Part shown: positions 7,664 through 14,955 of the stretch, in pieces
How positions within the stretch are numbered: the first letter of the stretch is position 1
Layout of the letters: each line of letters begins with the position of its first letter
Source: Oscillibacter sp.
GTDB taxonomy: Bacteria; Bacillota; Clostridia; Oscillospirales; Oscillospiraceae
Assembly: GCA_014799925.1 (NCBI GenBank)
Contig: JAAVHC010000080.1
Span: forward strand, 1-32,085
DNA: 32,085 nucleotides
Reading direction: 5' to 3'
Notes under the pieces: model-generated
Database searches by the model: none
Told to the model about the DNA's origin: nothing
What the model saw: the letters and a program-made list of their open reading frames with translations, nothing else
Position numbers and translations under genes: made by a program

Positions 7664-7908
7664 TGCTTCTGATTCTGGCAGGGGCGGCCGCCGCGGTCCT
7701 GGCCGTCAGGACCGCGGCCAGACAGGAGGGGTTCCTCCAGGCGGCAGTCAACGGACTCTTTGGCCTGGCGGCCCTGCTGGCGGTGAATCTGTCTTCCCGG
7801 TACACGGGAGTGGGACTGGGGTTCAATGTATTCAACGGTCTGGTGGCGGGCATCCTGGGCGCGCCGGGAGTTGTCCTGCTGCTTTTGGCGCAGTGGGTGC
7901 TCATGTAA
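7654..7908 (+). CDS. bofA: Pro-sigma-K processing inhibitor BofA-like membrane protein
   Basis: An 84-aa protein with an N-terminal hydrophobic helix (about residues 2-18), a middle segment (about 26-45) and a C-terminal hydrophobic helix (about 62-83), the BofA pattern including GFNVFNGLVAGILGAPGVVLLL. In Bacillus, BofA anchors and inhibits the SpoIVFB protease in the outer forespore membrane, delaying sigma-K activation. GGGGAGGAG precedes ATG 7654, which lies inside the end of yaaL. Its presence supports a spore-forming lineage. It converges on the transporter fusion gene with a 31-bp gap; a short inverted repeat (7916-7950) is the only possible terminator. Confidence 0.88.
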   Translation: MGLMLLILAGAAAAVLAVRTAARQEGFLQAAVNGLFGLAALLAVNLSSRYTGVGLGFNVFNGLVAGILGAPGVVLLLLAQWVLM

Positions 7909-7939
7909 TGCCGCGCTCCTATGGGCAAATCGGACTTCG

Positions 7940-10900
7940 TTACATAGGAAATTTCAATTTCCCGTTGATTGTCCGCATCCGCGCCTCGTTTACCTTGCAG
8001 ATCTTCCGGTCAAAGGTCAGAATTCCGTTGATCTCGTCCTCCACGTCGCTCACCTGCGTATATACCGCGGCGGAGAGGGCCTGCTTCTCCAGGCAGGGGA
8101 CAATCTCCTTTTCGTACAGCCGGGCCAGCGCGTCCATGAACTCTCCCGCGTCCTGGTACATGCGATAGCCAAACAGCTTCTCGCTGGCGGTATGACCGGA
8201 CATGGGCAGGCTGTAGCCGCCAAACTCACTGAGCGCCAGAACGCGGCTGCCGTCGTGCTTCAGCTTTACCGGCCTGAAATAGACATGCCTGCTCTTGAAG
8301 TCGCCGCCCCCCTGGTCATGCCAGCCGCTGGCGTGGTCCACCAGCCGAGTGGGGTCCTGCTCCCAAAGCATCTGCGCGGCCTTCAGGCTGTCGAACTGGC
8401 CCCAGCCCTCGTTGAAGGGCACCCATACCGCCAGGGACGGGACATTGTACAGCAGCTCCACCGTTTCCCGCAGATCCCGGACAAACTGCTCCCGGCCGGC
8501 TTCATCCTCCCGGCCAAAGCGGTGATATTTCCCGTCCTGAAGGTTGACGCCAAGGAAGGGCAAAACCTGAATCACCAGGGGGTCCAGGCGGCTGCCGCCG
8601 CTGACCAGGTCCTGCCAGACGATCATCCCCAGCCGGTCGCAGTGGTAGTACCAGCGCAGGGGCTCGATCTTGATGTGCTTGCGCAGCATGTTGAAGCCGC
8701 AGTCCTTCATCTTCTTGATGTCGAAAACCATGGCCTCATCGCCGGCGGGGGTATACAGGCCGTCGCTCCAGTAGCCCTGGTCCAGTACGCCGGACAGGAA
8801 GATGGGCTTGTCGTTGAGCGCCATGACCTTTTTGCCGCCCAGCTCGGCAACGCCGAATTTCCGCATCCCGAAGTAGCTTTCCACCGCGTCCCCGCCGTTC
8901 AGCCTGACGGTCACGTCGTAGAGGAACGGGTCCTCCGGGCTCCAGGGGCGGAAATGCTCGTCCGGGATGGACATTGTCAACTCGCCCCTGCCCGCGTCAT
9001 ACCAGTCCTCGGCAATGACCGCGCCGTCCCTGCGGATGACGATGTTGGCTCCCTCCGGGTCTTTCGCCCGGAGGATGAAGCGGACCTCACCGCTGTCATA
9101 CAGCGGCGTGATGATCAGCCTCTCTACATAATTTTCCGGCACGGACTCCAGCCATACCGTCTGCCAGATGCCGCTCTGGGGCGTGTACCAGATGCCGCCG
9201 GGGGCAAAGCTCTGCTTGCCGTAGGCGTGGCGGGAGCGGGAGGTGGCGTCGGTGACGGAAACCACCAGGGTGTTCTCCCCCTCCGTCAGGGCGTCCGTAA
9301 TGTCGCAGGTAAAGGGCAGATAGCCCCCCTCGTGTCCGCCCACGCTCCTGCCGTTGACGGACACCTCGCAGGACTGGTCCACCGCGCCGAAGTGGAGCAG
9401 GACCCTGTCCTTCCGGAAGCCCTCCGGCAGGGTGAAGGTCCGCTGATACCAGAGCCGGTCATCCGGCATGACCGTTTTCTGCACGCCGGACAGGAAGCTC
9501 TCCGGAGAGAAGGGAACGATGATCTCGCCGTCGAAGGCGGAGGGCATTTTTTCTTTCCCGGGCCGGATGGCGTACTGCCAGCGGCCGTTGAGGTTGAGCC
9601 AGCTCTCCCGGCGCAGCTGGGGCCGGGGATACTCCGGAAGGGGGTGGTCCCGGTCCAGCTTCTCCCCCCAGGGGGTCAGCAGAGGCCGCAGGGTCCGCCT
9701 TGCCAGCGTGCGTTTCGGCTCCTTCCGCCGCAGCAGGGCGATGGGGACGGCGATGAGCAGCAGCACCAGAGCGGAGGCAACAAAGATCTCCGGCGTGGGG
9801 ACTTCCTTCACCACGCCCAGGTCCTCGTAGGTCTCCCCGCCGTGCCGGATGACGGCGGCGCCGATATAAGGCCCCGTCACCATGGGCAGGAGCACCTGAA
9901 AGAGGATGCGGATGCCTTGGAACTGTCCCGCCTTATGCTCCGGCGTATGGTCCCGGATCAGGCCCTGGAGGCAGGCGGACAGCACCATGCTGGCCCCCAG
10001 CATCAGGATGCCCGCCAGAATGACCGTCACCATACCACGGGCAAAGAACATGCAGATCAGGCCCACAAAGGCCGTGATGGCGGCGGGGACGGCCACGGTC
10101 AGCTTCCCCCGCCGGTCAATGACCCGACCGCAGGCCACGCTGACGACGCTGGCGGCGATGAGCACCACGCCCAGAATCAGCGCGTAGTTGTCTACGCCGA
10201 GATACCGCTGGATATAGATAATCAGGTAGGGCATATACACCTGCTGGCTGGCGGCGTAGACCGCCAGGGCCAGCAGGGACAGGTACAGCGCCGGGTTGGC
10301 CCAGATGACGCCGGGCCGCAGGCCGTAGAGGATGCTGCCCACGTAGTTGCCCTCCAGCCGCCGGAGGTTCTCCGGCTCCCGGATGAGCACATGGCCCAGG
10401 CCGCCCCCCAGGATGGTCAGACCGCCCACAGCAAGGAAAAACAGGCCCCATTTCCCCTGGGCGGTCAGGCCGTCCAGGGCCCCGAACACCACCAGCATGG
10501 CCACCAAGGGCATGACGGCCAGCACGGCCTCCACCCGGCCCCGGTTGCCGTCATTGGTCACGTCGGTGACCCAGGCGTTGAAGGCCGCGTCGTTGGCGCT
10601 GCTGCCGAAGAAGGTCATGACACAGTCCAGCACGATGACCGTCACCGCCGCCGCCTGGACGGCCCTGGCCGGGCCCAGCAGTTTTTCCAGCCCGCTCACG
10701 TTTACCAGGGCAAATGCCATGACGCTCAGGCCCCACAGCAGATAGCCGGTGACGATGATCGGCTTGCGCACGCCCAGCTTGTCCGACAGCGCGCCCACCG
10801 CCAGGGTGGTGACCGCGGCCACCACGGCGCTGGCGGCCACCATGGTGGCGATGGCCCCGGCGTCGCCGGTAATGGTGTTGTAGAGGAACACGTTGAAGTA

Positions 10901-11008
10901 CATGTTCTCCACCACCCAGGCGATCTGGCCGATGAGGCCGAAGCTCAGCAGCGCCAGCCATGCTCTTGCGCCCAAGCTGTTTTTTGTTTTGTCGTTCTTC
11001 TGTCCCAT
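7940..11008 (-). CDS. MFS (GPH-like) transporter fused to GH2 glycosidase
   Basis: A continuous 1022-aa reading frame. Residues 1 to about 440 form a 12-helix major facilitator transporter resembling sugar/cation symporters. After the last helix comes a basic stretch (ALLRRKEPKR), and from about 450 to 1022 a complete glycoside hydrolase family 2 enzyme: an N-terminal jelly-roll (LNLNGRWQYA), an Ig-like domain, and a catalytic barrel with acid/base Glu867 in FNEGWGQ and nucleophile Glu928 in SEFGGYS. With 12 helices both ends should be cytoplasmic, so an imported glycoside could be hydrolysed as it enters. The substrate (beta-galactoside, beta-glucuronide or other) cannot be told. ATG 11008 has an AGGAGG site; earlier starts would read into the 158-bp repeat. 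No regulator or partner gene lies beside it. Confidence 0.9.
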   Translation of the reverse strand: MGQKNDKTKNSLGARAWLALLSFGLIGQIAWVVENMYFNVFLYNTITGDAGAIATMVAASAVVAAVTTLAVGALSDKLGVRKPIIVTGYLLWGLSVMAFALVNVSGLEKLLGPARAVQAAAVTVIVLDCVMTFFGSSANDAAFNAWVTDVTNDGNRGRVEAVLAVMPLVAMLVVFGALDGLTAQGKWGLFFLAVGGLTILGGGLGHVLIREPENLRRLEGNYVGSILYGLRPGVIWANPALYLSLLALAVYAASQQVYMPYLIIYIQRYLGVDNYALILGVVLIAASVVSVACGRVIDRRGKLTVAVPAAITAFVGLICMFFARGMVTVILAGILMLGASMVLSACLQGLIRDHTPEHKAGQFQGIRILFQVLLPMVTGPYIGAAVIRHGGETYEDLGVVKEVPTPEIFVASALVLLLIAVPIALLRRKEPKRTLARRTLRPLLTPWGEKLDRDHPLPEYPRPQLRRESWLNLNGRWQYAIRPGKEKMPSAFDGEIIVPFSPESFLSGVQKTVMPDDRLWYQRTFTLPEGFRKDRVLLHFGAVDQSCEVSVNGRSVGGHEGGYLPFTCDITDALTEGENTLVVSVTDATSRSRHAYGKQSFAPGGIWYTPQSGIWQTVWLESVPENYVERLIITPLYDSGEVRFILRAKDPEGANIVIRRDGAVIAEDWYDAGRGELTMSIPDEHFRPWSPEDPFLYDVTVRLNGGDAVESYFGMRKFGVAELGGKKVMALNDKPIFLSGVLDQGYWSDGLYTPAGDEAMVFDIKKMKDCGFNMLRKHIKIEPLRWYYHCDRLGMIVWQDLVSGGSRLDPLVIQVLPFLGVNLQDGKYHRFGREDEAGREQFVRDLRETVELLYNVPSLAVWVPFNEGWGQFDSLKAAQMLWEQDPTRLVDHASGWHDQGGGDFKSRHVYFRPVKLKHDGSRVLALSEFGGYSLPMSGHTASEKLFGYRMYQDAGEFMDALARLYEKEIVPCLEKQALSAAVYTQVSDVEDEINGILTFDRKICKVNEARMRTINGKLKFPM

Positions 11009-11029
11009 CAGCAGAACCTCCTGTGTGCT

Positions 11030-11187
11030 ATTACGTTGACAATTAAATAATCGCCAACGTAATAACATGAAATTTAATGCCGTTTTGCTCGCCCCTTGCG
11101 GGGCAACCGCAAAACATGGCAAATATTACTTCGGCAATCTATAGACGCAGCAAACTTTTGGATTATTCAATTGCCGAAGTAATATTT
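11030..11187 (+). repeat. Three-hairpin 157-bp repeat, copy 1
   Basis: In order: ATTACGTTG/CAACGTAAT (11030-11063), a nested pair GTTTTGC/GCAAAAC around GCCCC/GGGGC (11082-11115), and a perfect 18-bp stem around CTTCGGCAAT/ATTGCCGAAG (11121-11138 with 11170-11187). An inverted copy of nearly the same length lies at 16831-16987. The third stem differs between copies (TTACTTCGG versus TTCCTTCGG) with matching changes in the opposite arm. It lies in the 5' flank of the MFS-GH2 gene and overlaps the end of the kinase gene. Confidence 0.85.
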
Positions 11188-11706
11188 TTGTATACGCGTC
11201 AGAACGCACGCTATGTTTTCCTCCACGGAGTTTGTCCCATCCACTCGTATGATGGGACAGTGCAGCGTCCCCGCCCATTCTTCCACCGTATTCTCCGCTC
11301 TGGACGCCACAAAATCAAAGAACCGCTCCTCACGCTCGTACAGATCCCCGTCAGGCAGCATCCGATCCCCGAACTTCTGGAAGGAACGGTTCCTCACGCG
11401 CTGTAACCGAATATCTCTAGGGACCTCTATCAATGCGGCGTAGTGGAAAAACGAAGCGACGTCAGCCCCATAGTCCCCTTTTACCGAAGTAAAAACAAAG
11501 CTCTCATGTTCCTTGATTTCATGCAGAAGGAGCTTTTCGACCTCCTCGCGCGTGCGTGGAGCGGCGTAGAGATACGCCGGGTCCGTCCTGGGAAAGTACA
11601 GATCCTCATTATCAATATAGTGAAACCCCAGTCTTTCCGCAAGGGCCCTCCCAAGCGTGCTTTTCCCAGCGCCGTTCAGGCCGCACACGAGTATTCCCGT
11701 ACCCAT
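11167..11706 (-). CDS. Small P-loop kinase-like ATPase
   Basis: A 179-aa protein with Walker A GLNGAGKST at residues 9-17, followed by FHYIDNEDLYFP, and an Arg-rich lid-like region (RDIRLQRVRNRSF) as in shikimate-kinase or adenylate-kinase-like small-molecule kinases. The substrate is unknown. ATG 11706 is preferred because it places the P-loop at the normal distance from the N-terminus and has AAGGGAA upstream. The gene starts 16 bp after the membrane-protein gene on the same strand, so they probably form an operon. The last codons and the TGA stop are supplied by the third hairpin of the 158-bp repeat (ending KYYFGN), so the repeat may have altered the original C-terminus. Confidence 0.8.
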   Translation of the reverse strand: MGTGILVCGLNGAGKSTLGRALAERLGFHYIDNEDLYFPRTDPAYLYAAPRTREEVEKLLLHEIKEHESFVFTSVKGDYGADVASFFHYAALIEVPRDIRLQRVRNRSFQKFGDRMLPDGDLYEREERFFDFVASRAENTVEEWAGTLHCPIIRVDGTNSVEENIACVLTRIQKYYFGN

Positions 11707-11722
11707 AAGCTGTTCCCTTCTG

Positions 11723-12598
11723 TCACGAAATCCTGACGATCCAATTCCACGTTGGCTCCAGGATATCCCATCCAATGACAGCCGATACCAGATTAGCCGT
11801 CAGGCCATACAGAACGGCGCGCCTTCTGGAATGCCCCTGAAGGAATTTGCGGTACACGCCCGCCTCCACACTGGCAATCATTGCCTCCGCCGGAACGAAC
11901 AGGATCAGGAACAGAGGCCCCACACCGTTCTGGAGGCTGGTGATGCTGAGGAATATCGACAGCGCCGTCTGCGTCACCAGATTGACCGCCAGAAACACCT
12001 TCCAGTTCTTCCGCCACTCATACCGGAACAGCAGAAGAATCAGTCCCTCAAAGAGCAGCGTAGGCAGCAGAGTGGACATGAATTGCAGCGTATACCCCAC
12101 CCACAGCGGCGGAGTCTTCACGGTCTTCGCCGCCCAGTCCACGGTGACGGCGGCCTGGAGAACCTCCCGCCGGCAGGTCCCCGACATCCAGACCTCCCCG
12201 GACCCGGTGACGATGAGTACCCGGTAGACGCTTGGAACGCCCGCATAGCCGAAGGTGTGGACGCCGTCCTCGCCCGTCAGCCCGCCGTAAATGGGGGCGC
12301 CGCCGGTCCCCTGGGACGCACAGGCGTGCCAGCCCTCCGGAACCGCCGCGCACAGGGCGTCCAGCAGCGCCAGGTCGATCTCGCCCCGCTCCATGGCCTG
12401 CTCCACATCCCAGCTGGGACCCTCCCAGCCGCCGTTCAGTGCGCCCTCCGCCAGGAGATCCAGATAGTAGGGCTCATCCGGACCGTTTTCCACCCTGACC
12501 GTCAGCTGGGGCTTCGGGCCGACATCGGCATAGGCCGTCCCGGCCAGCAGAGCGGCTGTGAGACAGCACAGCGCAAGAATTCTCGCGAAACGCTTCAT
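11723..12598 (-). CDS. Exported multi-pass membrane protein of unknown function
   Basis: A 291-aa protein with a signal peptide (RFARILALCCLTAALLAG, cleavage probably after AYA), an extracytoplasmic domain of about 150 residues starting DVGPKPQLTV, then about four membrane helices in the C-terminal half (LLPTLLFEGLILLLF; VFLAVNLVTQTALSIFL; LFLILFVPAEAMIASV; LTANLVSAVIGW). I do not recognise a characterised family. Start ATG 12598 follows AAAAGGAA and opens directly into the signal peptide. A promoter lies at 12707-12735, giving a leader of about 100 nt. The kinase gene follows 16 bp downstream. Extracellular sensing or transport are both possible. Confidence 0.75.
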   Translation of the reverse strand: MKRFARILALCCLTAALLAGTAYADVGPKPQLTVRVENGPDEPYYLDLLAEGALNGGWEGPSWDVEQAMERGEIDLALLDALCAAVPEGWHACASQGTGGAPIYGGLTGEDGVHTFGYAGVPSVYRVLIVTGSGEVWMSGTCRREVLQAAVTVDWAAKTVKTPPLWVGYTLQFMSTLLPTLLFEGLILLLFRYEWRKNWKVFLAVNLVTQTALSIFLSITSLQNGVGPLFLILFVPAEAMIASVEAGVYRKFLQGHSRRRAVLYGLTANLVSAVIGWDILEPTWNWIVRIS

Positions 12599-12706
12599 AC
12601 AAGTTCCTTTTCCGTCCTTTTCCGGAGGACAGCCGCGCCAAATCGCGGAAAGACTTTCTGAATTTGGCAATTTTCCCGATTTTCCGGGCCAACCACAATA
12701 TATGGT

Positions 12707-12735
12707 ATTATACACCCGGGGGGTCTATCCCGCAA
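12707..12735 (-). promoter_or_regulatory. Promoter for the membrane protein/kinase operon
   Basis: On the minus strand: TTGCGG (12730-12735), a 17-bp spacer and a perfect TATAAT (12707-12712). On the plus strand the same bases form an extended -10, TGGTATTAT (12703-12711), without a clear -35, so the site may fire in both directions. The 359-bp gap 12599-12957 holds this promoter, the Spo0A-like box and the leader of the 52-aa gene. Confidence 0.65.
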
Positions 12736-12777
12736 GTAGTGGTTGGGAAAATTAAGAAACCACAAAAATTTTTGCCG

Positions 12778-12821
12778 TTCGACAAATTCCAGCAAAATTT
12801 ATCTCCGTCCGCCGCTATACT
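12778..12821 (+). promoter_or_regulatory. Spo0A-box-like site with downstream -10 (TATACT)
   Basis: TTCGACAAA at 12778-12786 is the exact reverse complement of the 9-bp 0A-box consensus TTTGTCGAA. A TATACT -10 lies at 12816-12821 with no good -35. This spacing puts the box about 45 bp upstream of the expected transcription start, the place where Spo0A activates sigma-A promoters with poor -35 elements. The transcript would lead into the 52-aa gene. Binding is an inference from the match and geometry. Confidence 0.5.
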
Positions 12822-12957
12822 GGGCGACAGAGAGCGACAGCCGCCGCCCCGATTTTCCAAAGTCCCTGATCTTTCGCCGGAAGGACGCGGCGCACTCCCA
12901 TTTTACCCGCTTCTGCGGGCGTCATACAATTTCATCCATATGGAGGAGCTGTTTATT

Positions 12958-13116
12958 ATGGACTATCAAAAAGAGTACGCGAGTCTTGTAGGACAAATCG
13001 ACCGGGCCATCTCCATCCTGGAGCGGTACGAGCCCGGTGATCCCATAATCCGCAAGGCGGGGGATCTTCTCCTTTCCGCTCTGCGGGAGGCGGAGGAACA
13101 CTATTTGCAGGAATAG
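12958..13116 (+). CDS. 52-aa protein of unknown function
   Basis: A short protein starting MDYQKEYASLVGQIDRAI and ending AEEHYLQE, predicted to be helical and acidic. GGAGGAG lies 9 nt before the ATG, codon use resembles neighbouring genes, and a perfect terminator hairpin follows 14 bp after the stop, so this is very probably a real single-gene transcript. The first seven residues (MDYQKEY) are the same as those of the phosphoglucomutase at 16683, which I take as coincidence. No function is assignable. The upstream Spo0A-like box suggests a link to sporulation or stationary phase. Confidence 0.72.
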   Translation: MDYQKEYASLVGQIDRAISILERYEPGDPIIRKAGDLLLSALREAEEHYLQE

Positions 13117-13130
13117 GCCATGCTCATCTG

Positions 13131-13173
13131 AAAATACGGAGAGGAACGGGCTTCCCATTCCTCTCCGTATTTT
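13131..13173. terminator. Perfect bidirectional terminator hairpin
   Basis: A 16-bp stem (13131-13146 with 13158-13173) has AAAATACGGAGAGGAA as the left arm and its exact complement ending in TTTT on the right. It sits between the 52-aa gene (plus) and the aminotransferase (minus), and its A/T ends serve both directions. Confidence 0.9.
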
Positions 13174-13225
13174 AAAACCTGTAGTCACAGCTGTTGAACG
13201 TTGTCTGGGTGGGCCTTTTGCCGCT

Positions 13226-14419
13226 TTACCGCCGGTTATACGCTTCAATTCCCTTGGCCAGCAGGTCCATGGCCCGCTCCAGGTCCTGCTGCTTGAGGAC
13301 GTAGGCGATGCGGATCTCGTTCTTTCCCTTGCCGGGGGTGGCGTAGAAGGGTTCGCCGGGGGCGAACATGACGGTGTCCCCATTGTCGTCAAAGTCCGTC
13401 AGCAGCCACTGCTGGAACGCGTCCGCATCGTCCACCGGCAGGGCGGCCATCAGGTAGAAGGCCCCTCTGGGACATTCGCAGATGACGCCGGGGATTTCCC
13501 TGAGCTTCGCCACCACGGTGTCCCGGCGGAGCCTGTACTCCTCCTTGACGGCGGCGAAGTACTCCGGCCCCACGTCGTACAGGGCGGCGGAGGCAATCTG
13601 GTCCAGGGTCGCTACCGCCAGGCGGGCCTGGCAGTACTTCAGCGCCTCGCCGATGAGCTCCCGGTTCCGGCTGATGATGCACCCGATCCTGGCTCCGCAG
13701 GCGGAGAACCGCTTGGACACGGTGTCGATGATGACCACGTTTTCCGCCGCATCCTCAAACTCGCCCATGGAGCGCAGGGGCTCGTTCTCCTCGTAAACAA
13801 ACTCCCGGTAGGCCTCGTCGCCAATGAGGAACAGATCGTGCTCCTTGGCAACGTCCACCATCATCCGCATCTCCTCCGGCGTCAGGACCGTGCCGGTGGG
13901 GTTGCCGGGGTTGGTACACATGATGGCGCGGGTGCGCTCGTTGATGGCCGCCTCGATCCTGGCCCGGTCGGCGTAGAAGTAGCCATCCTCCGGGGAGGTG
14001 GGGATGGGCCGGATCACCGCACCGCAGGTGTTCACCATGGTGTTGTAGTTGGGATAGAAGGGCTCGGGGATGATGATCTCGTCCCCGTTATCCAGAACGC
14101 AGTTGAAGACGATCTGGAGCGCTTCGCTGCCGCCGGTGGTGATGAGGACCTCCTCCTGGGTGAAGCGCATCCCGTGCTTCTCGTAGTACTTCAGGATGGC
14201 CTCGATGAGCGCCGGCATCCCCGGTGACTCGGAGTAGGCCAGCACCGGCTGGTGGAAGTTCCGCACGGCCTCGAAGTACTGGGACGGCGTGGCAATGTCC
14301 GGCTGGCCGATGTTCAGGTGGTAGATACGCTTCCCCGCCGCCTTGGCAGCCACCGCGTAGGGGTGGAACTTTCTCATGGGCGACAGGCCGCATTTTTTTA
14401 CTTTACTGGAAAATCTCAT
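13226..14419 (-). CDS. PLP-dependent class I/II aminotransferase
   Basis: A 397-aa fold-type I aminotransferase of the aspartate aminotransferase superfamily. The Schiff-base lysine is Lys236 in DTVSKRFSACGARIG, with GGSEA (96-100) for phosphate binding, NPGNPTG near 170-176, and DEAY (201-204) holding the pyridine nitrogen. It transfers an amino group between an amino acid and a 2-oxo acid; aspartate, aromatic or alanine specificity cannot be decided. The ATG has AAAAAGGAATGA upstream. The 536-bp gap behind its start (14420-14955) is filled largely by a large hairpin repeat, so its promoter would have to lie within or next to that repeat, or it is read through from the phosphoglucomutase gene. 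Confidence 0.9.
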   Translation of the reverse strand: MRFSSKVKKCGLSPMRKFHPYAVAAKAAGKRIYHLNIGQPDIATPSQYFEAVRNFHQPVLAYSESPGMPALIEAILKYYEKHGMRFTQEEVLITTGGSEALQIVFNCVLDNGDEIIIPEPFYPNYNTMVNTCGAVIRPIPTSPEDGYFYADRARIEAAINERTRAIMCTNPGNPTGTVLTPEEMRMMVDVAKEHDLFLIGDEAYREFVYEENEPLRSMGEFEDAAENVVIIDTVSKRFSACGARIGCIISRNRELIGEALKYCQARLAVATLDQIASAALYDVGPEYFAAVKEEYRLRRDTVVAKLREIPGVICECPRGAFYLMAALPVDDADAFQQWLLTDFDDNGDTVMFAPGEPFYATPGKGKNEIRIAYVLKQQDLERAMDLLAKGIEAYNRR

Positions 14420-14485
14420 GATTTCATTCCTTTTTCCGCCCTGCGGGCGGCGGGAAGTGGTTCCGCCCTGCCGGACGGAGGGATT

Positions 14486-14941
14486 TACTTTTCTTGCTCC
14501 GCCAAGAAAAGTAACAAAAGAAGGCGGCTTAAGAGACTCCGTCTCTTAAGAATCTCTCATTTATTTGTTTATTTGCGCTCCGACGATACCGGGTTTGATT
14601 CTATCTCCATGCCTTCGCTGGTGTGCCGGACTTCTGCGTCTACTCACTTGTTCTAACGGACCCAGAGGAAGCTCAGCCGCTTCTTCAATCGGTTTTCACC
14701 ACCGCCGGGAGAACCCAAAGCAATACGGTAGGGTCTGCCGACAACATCGTCGGTCAGCCGCTTCGCCCATCAAACCGCACTCGCAGCCCGGTTTAGTCCG
14801 GACAGACTACAGGAGGAGCGCAAAACAAATAACCCTCGTAATAAATCAGGGAGTCCAGAACCGTATGGTTCTGGTGGCTTTTTGCCTACTTTTTGTCCAT
14901 ACAAAAAGTAGGCGCGGGGGCCGGGGGCGCGCAGCCCCCGG
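14486..14941 (+). repeat. Large hairpin-bounded intergenic repeat, copy 2 (about 456 bp)
   Basis: It begins with TACTTTTCTTG/CAAGAAAAGTA (14486-14513), then a CTTAAGAGAC/GTCTCTTAAG hairpin, GTTCTAACG (14650-14658) with AGCTCAGCCGCTTCTTC, a block shared with copy 3 around CAATACGGTAGGGTCT (near 14720), a CCAGAACC/GGTTCTGG hairpin, GCCTACTTTTTGT/ACAAAAAGTAGGC (14884-14913) and CCGGGGGC/GCCCCCGG ending at 14941. Hairpin stems differ from copies 1 and 3 but pair fully. It lies between two minus-strand genes. No gene is visible in it. Confidence 0.8.
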
Positions 14942-14955
14942 ACGTAAAAGGTAGA

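Noticed and set aside
7826-11050. 1074-codon plus-strand frame opposite the MFS-GH2 gene
   Set aside because: Antisense of a strong gene; the translation is compositionally biased (Gln/His/Gly-rich) with no domain, and its start lies inside bofA.
12958-12978. Shared MDYQKEY start of the 52-aa protein and phosphoglucomutase as a duplication
   Set aside because: Similarity stops after seven residues and upstream DNA differs, so coincidence is the simplest reading.
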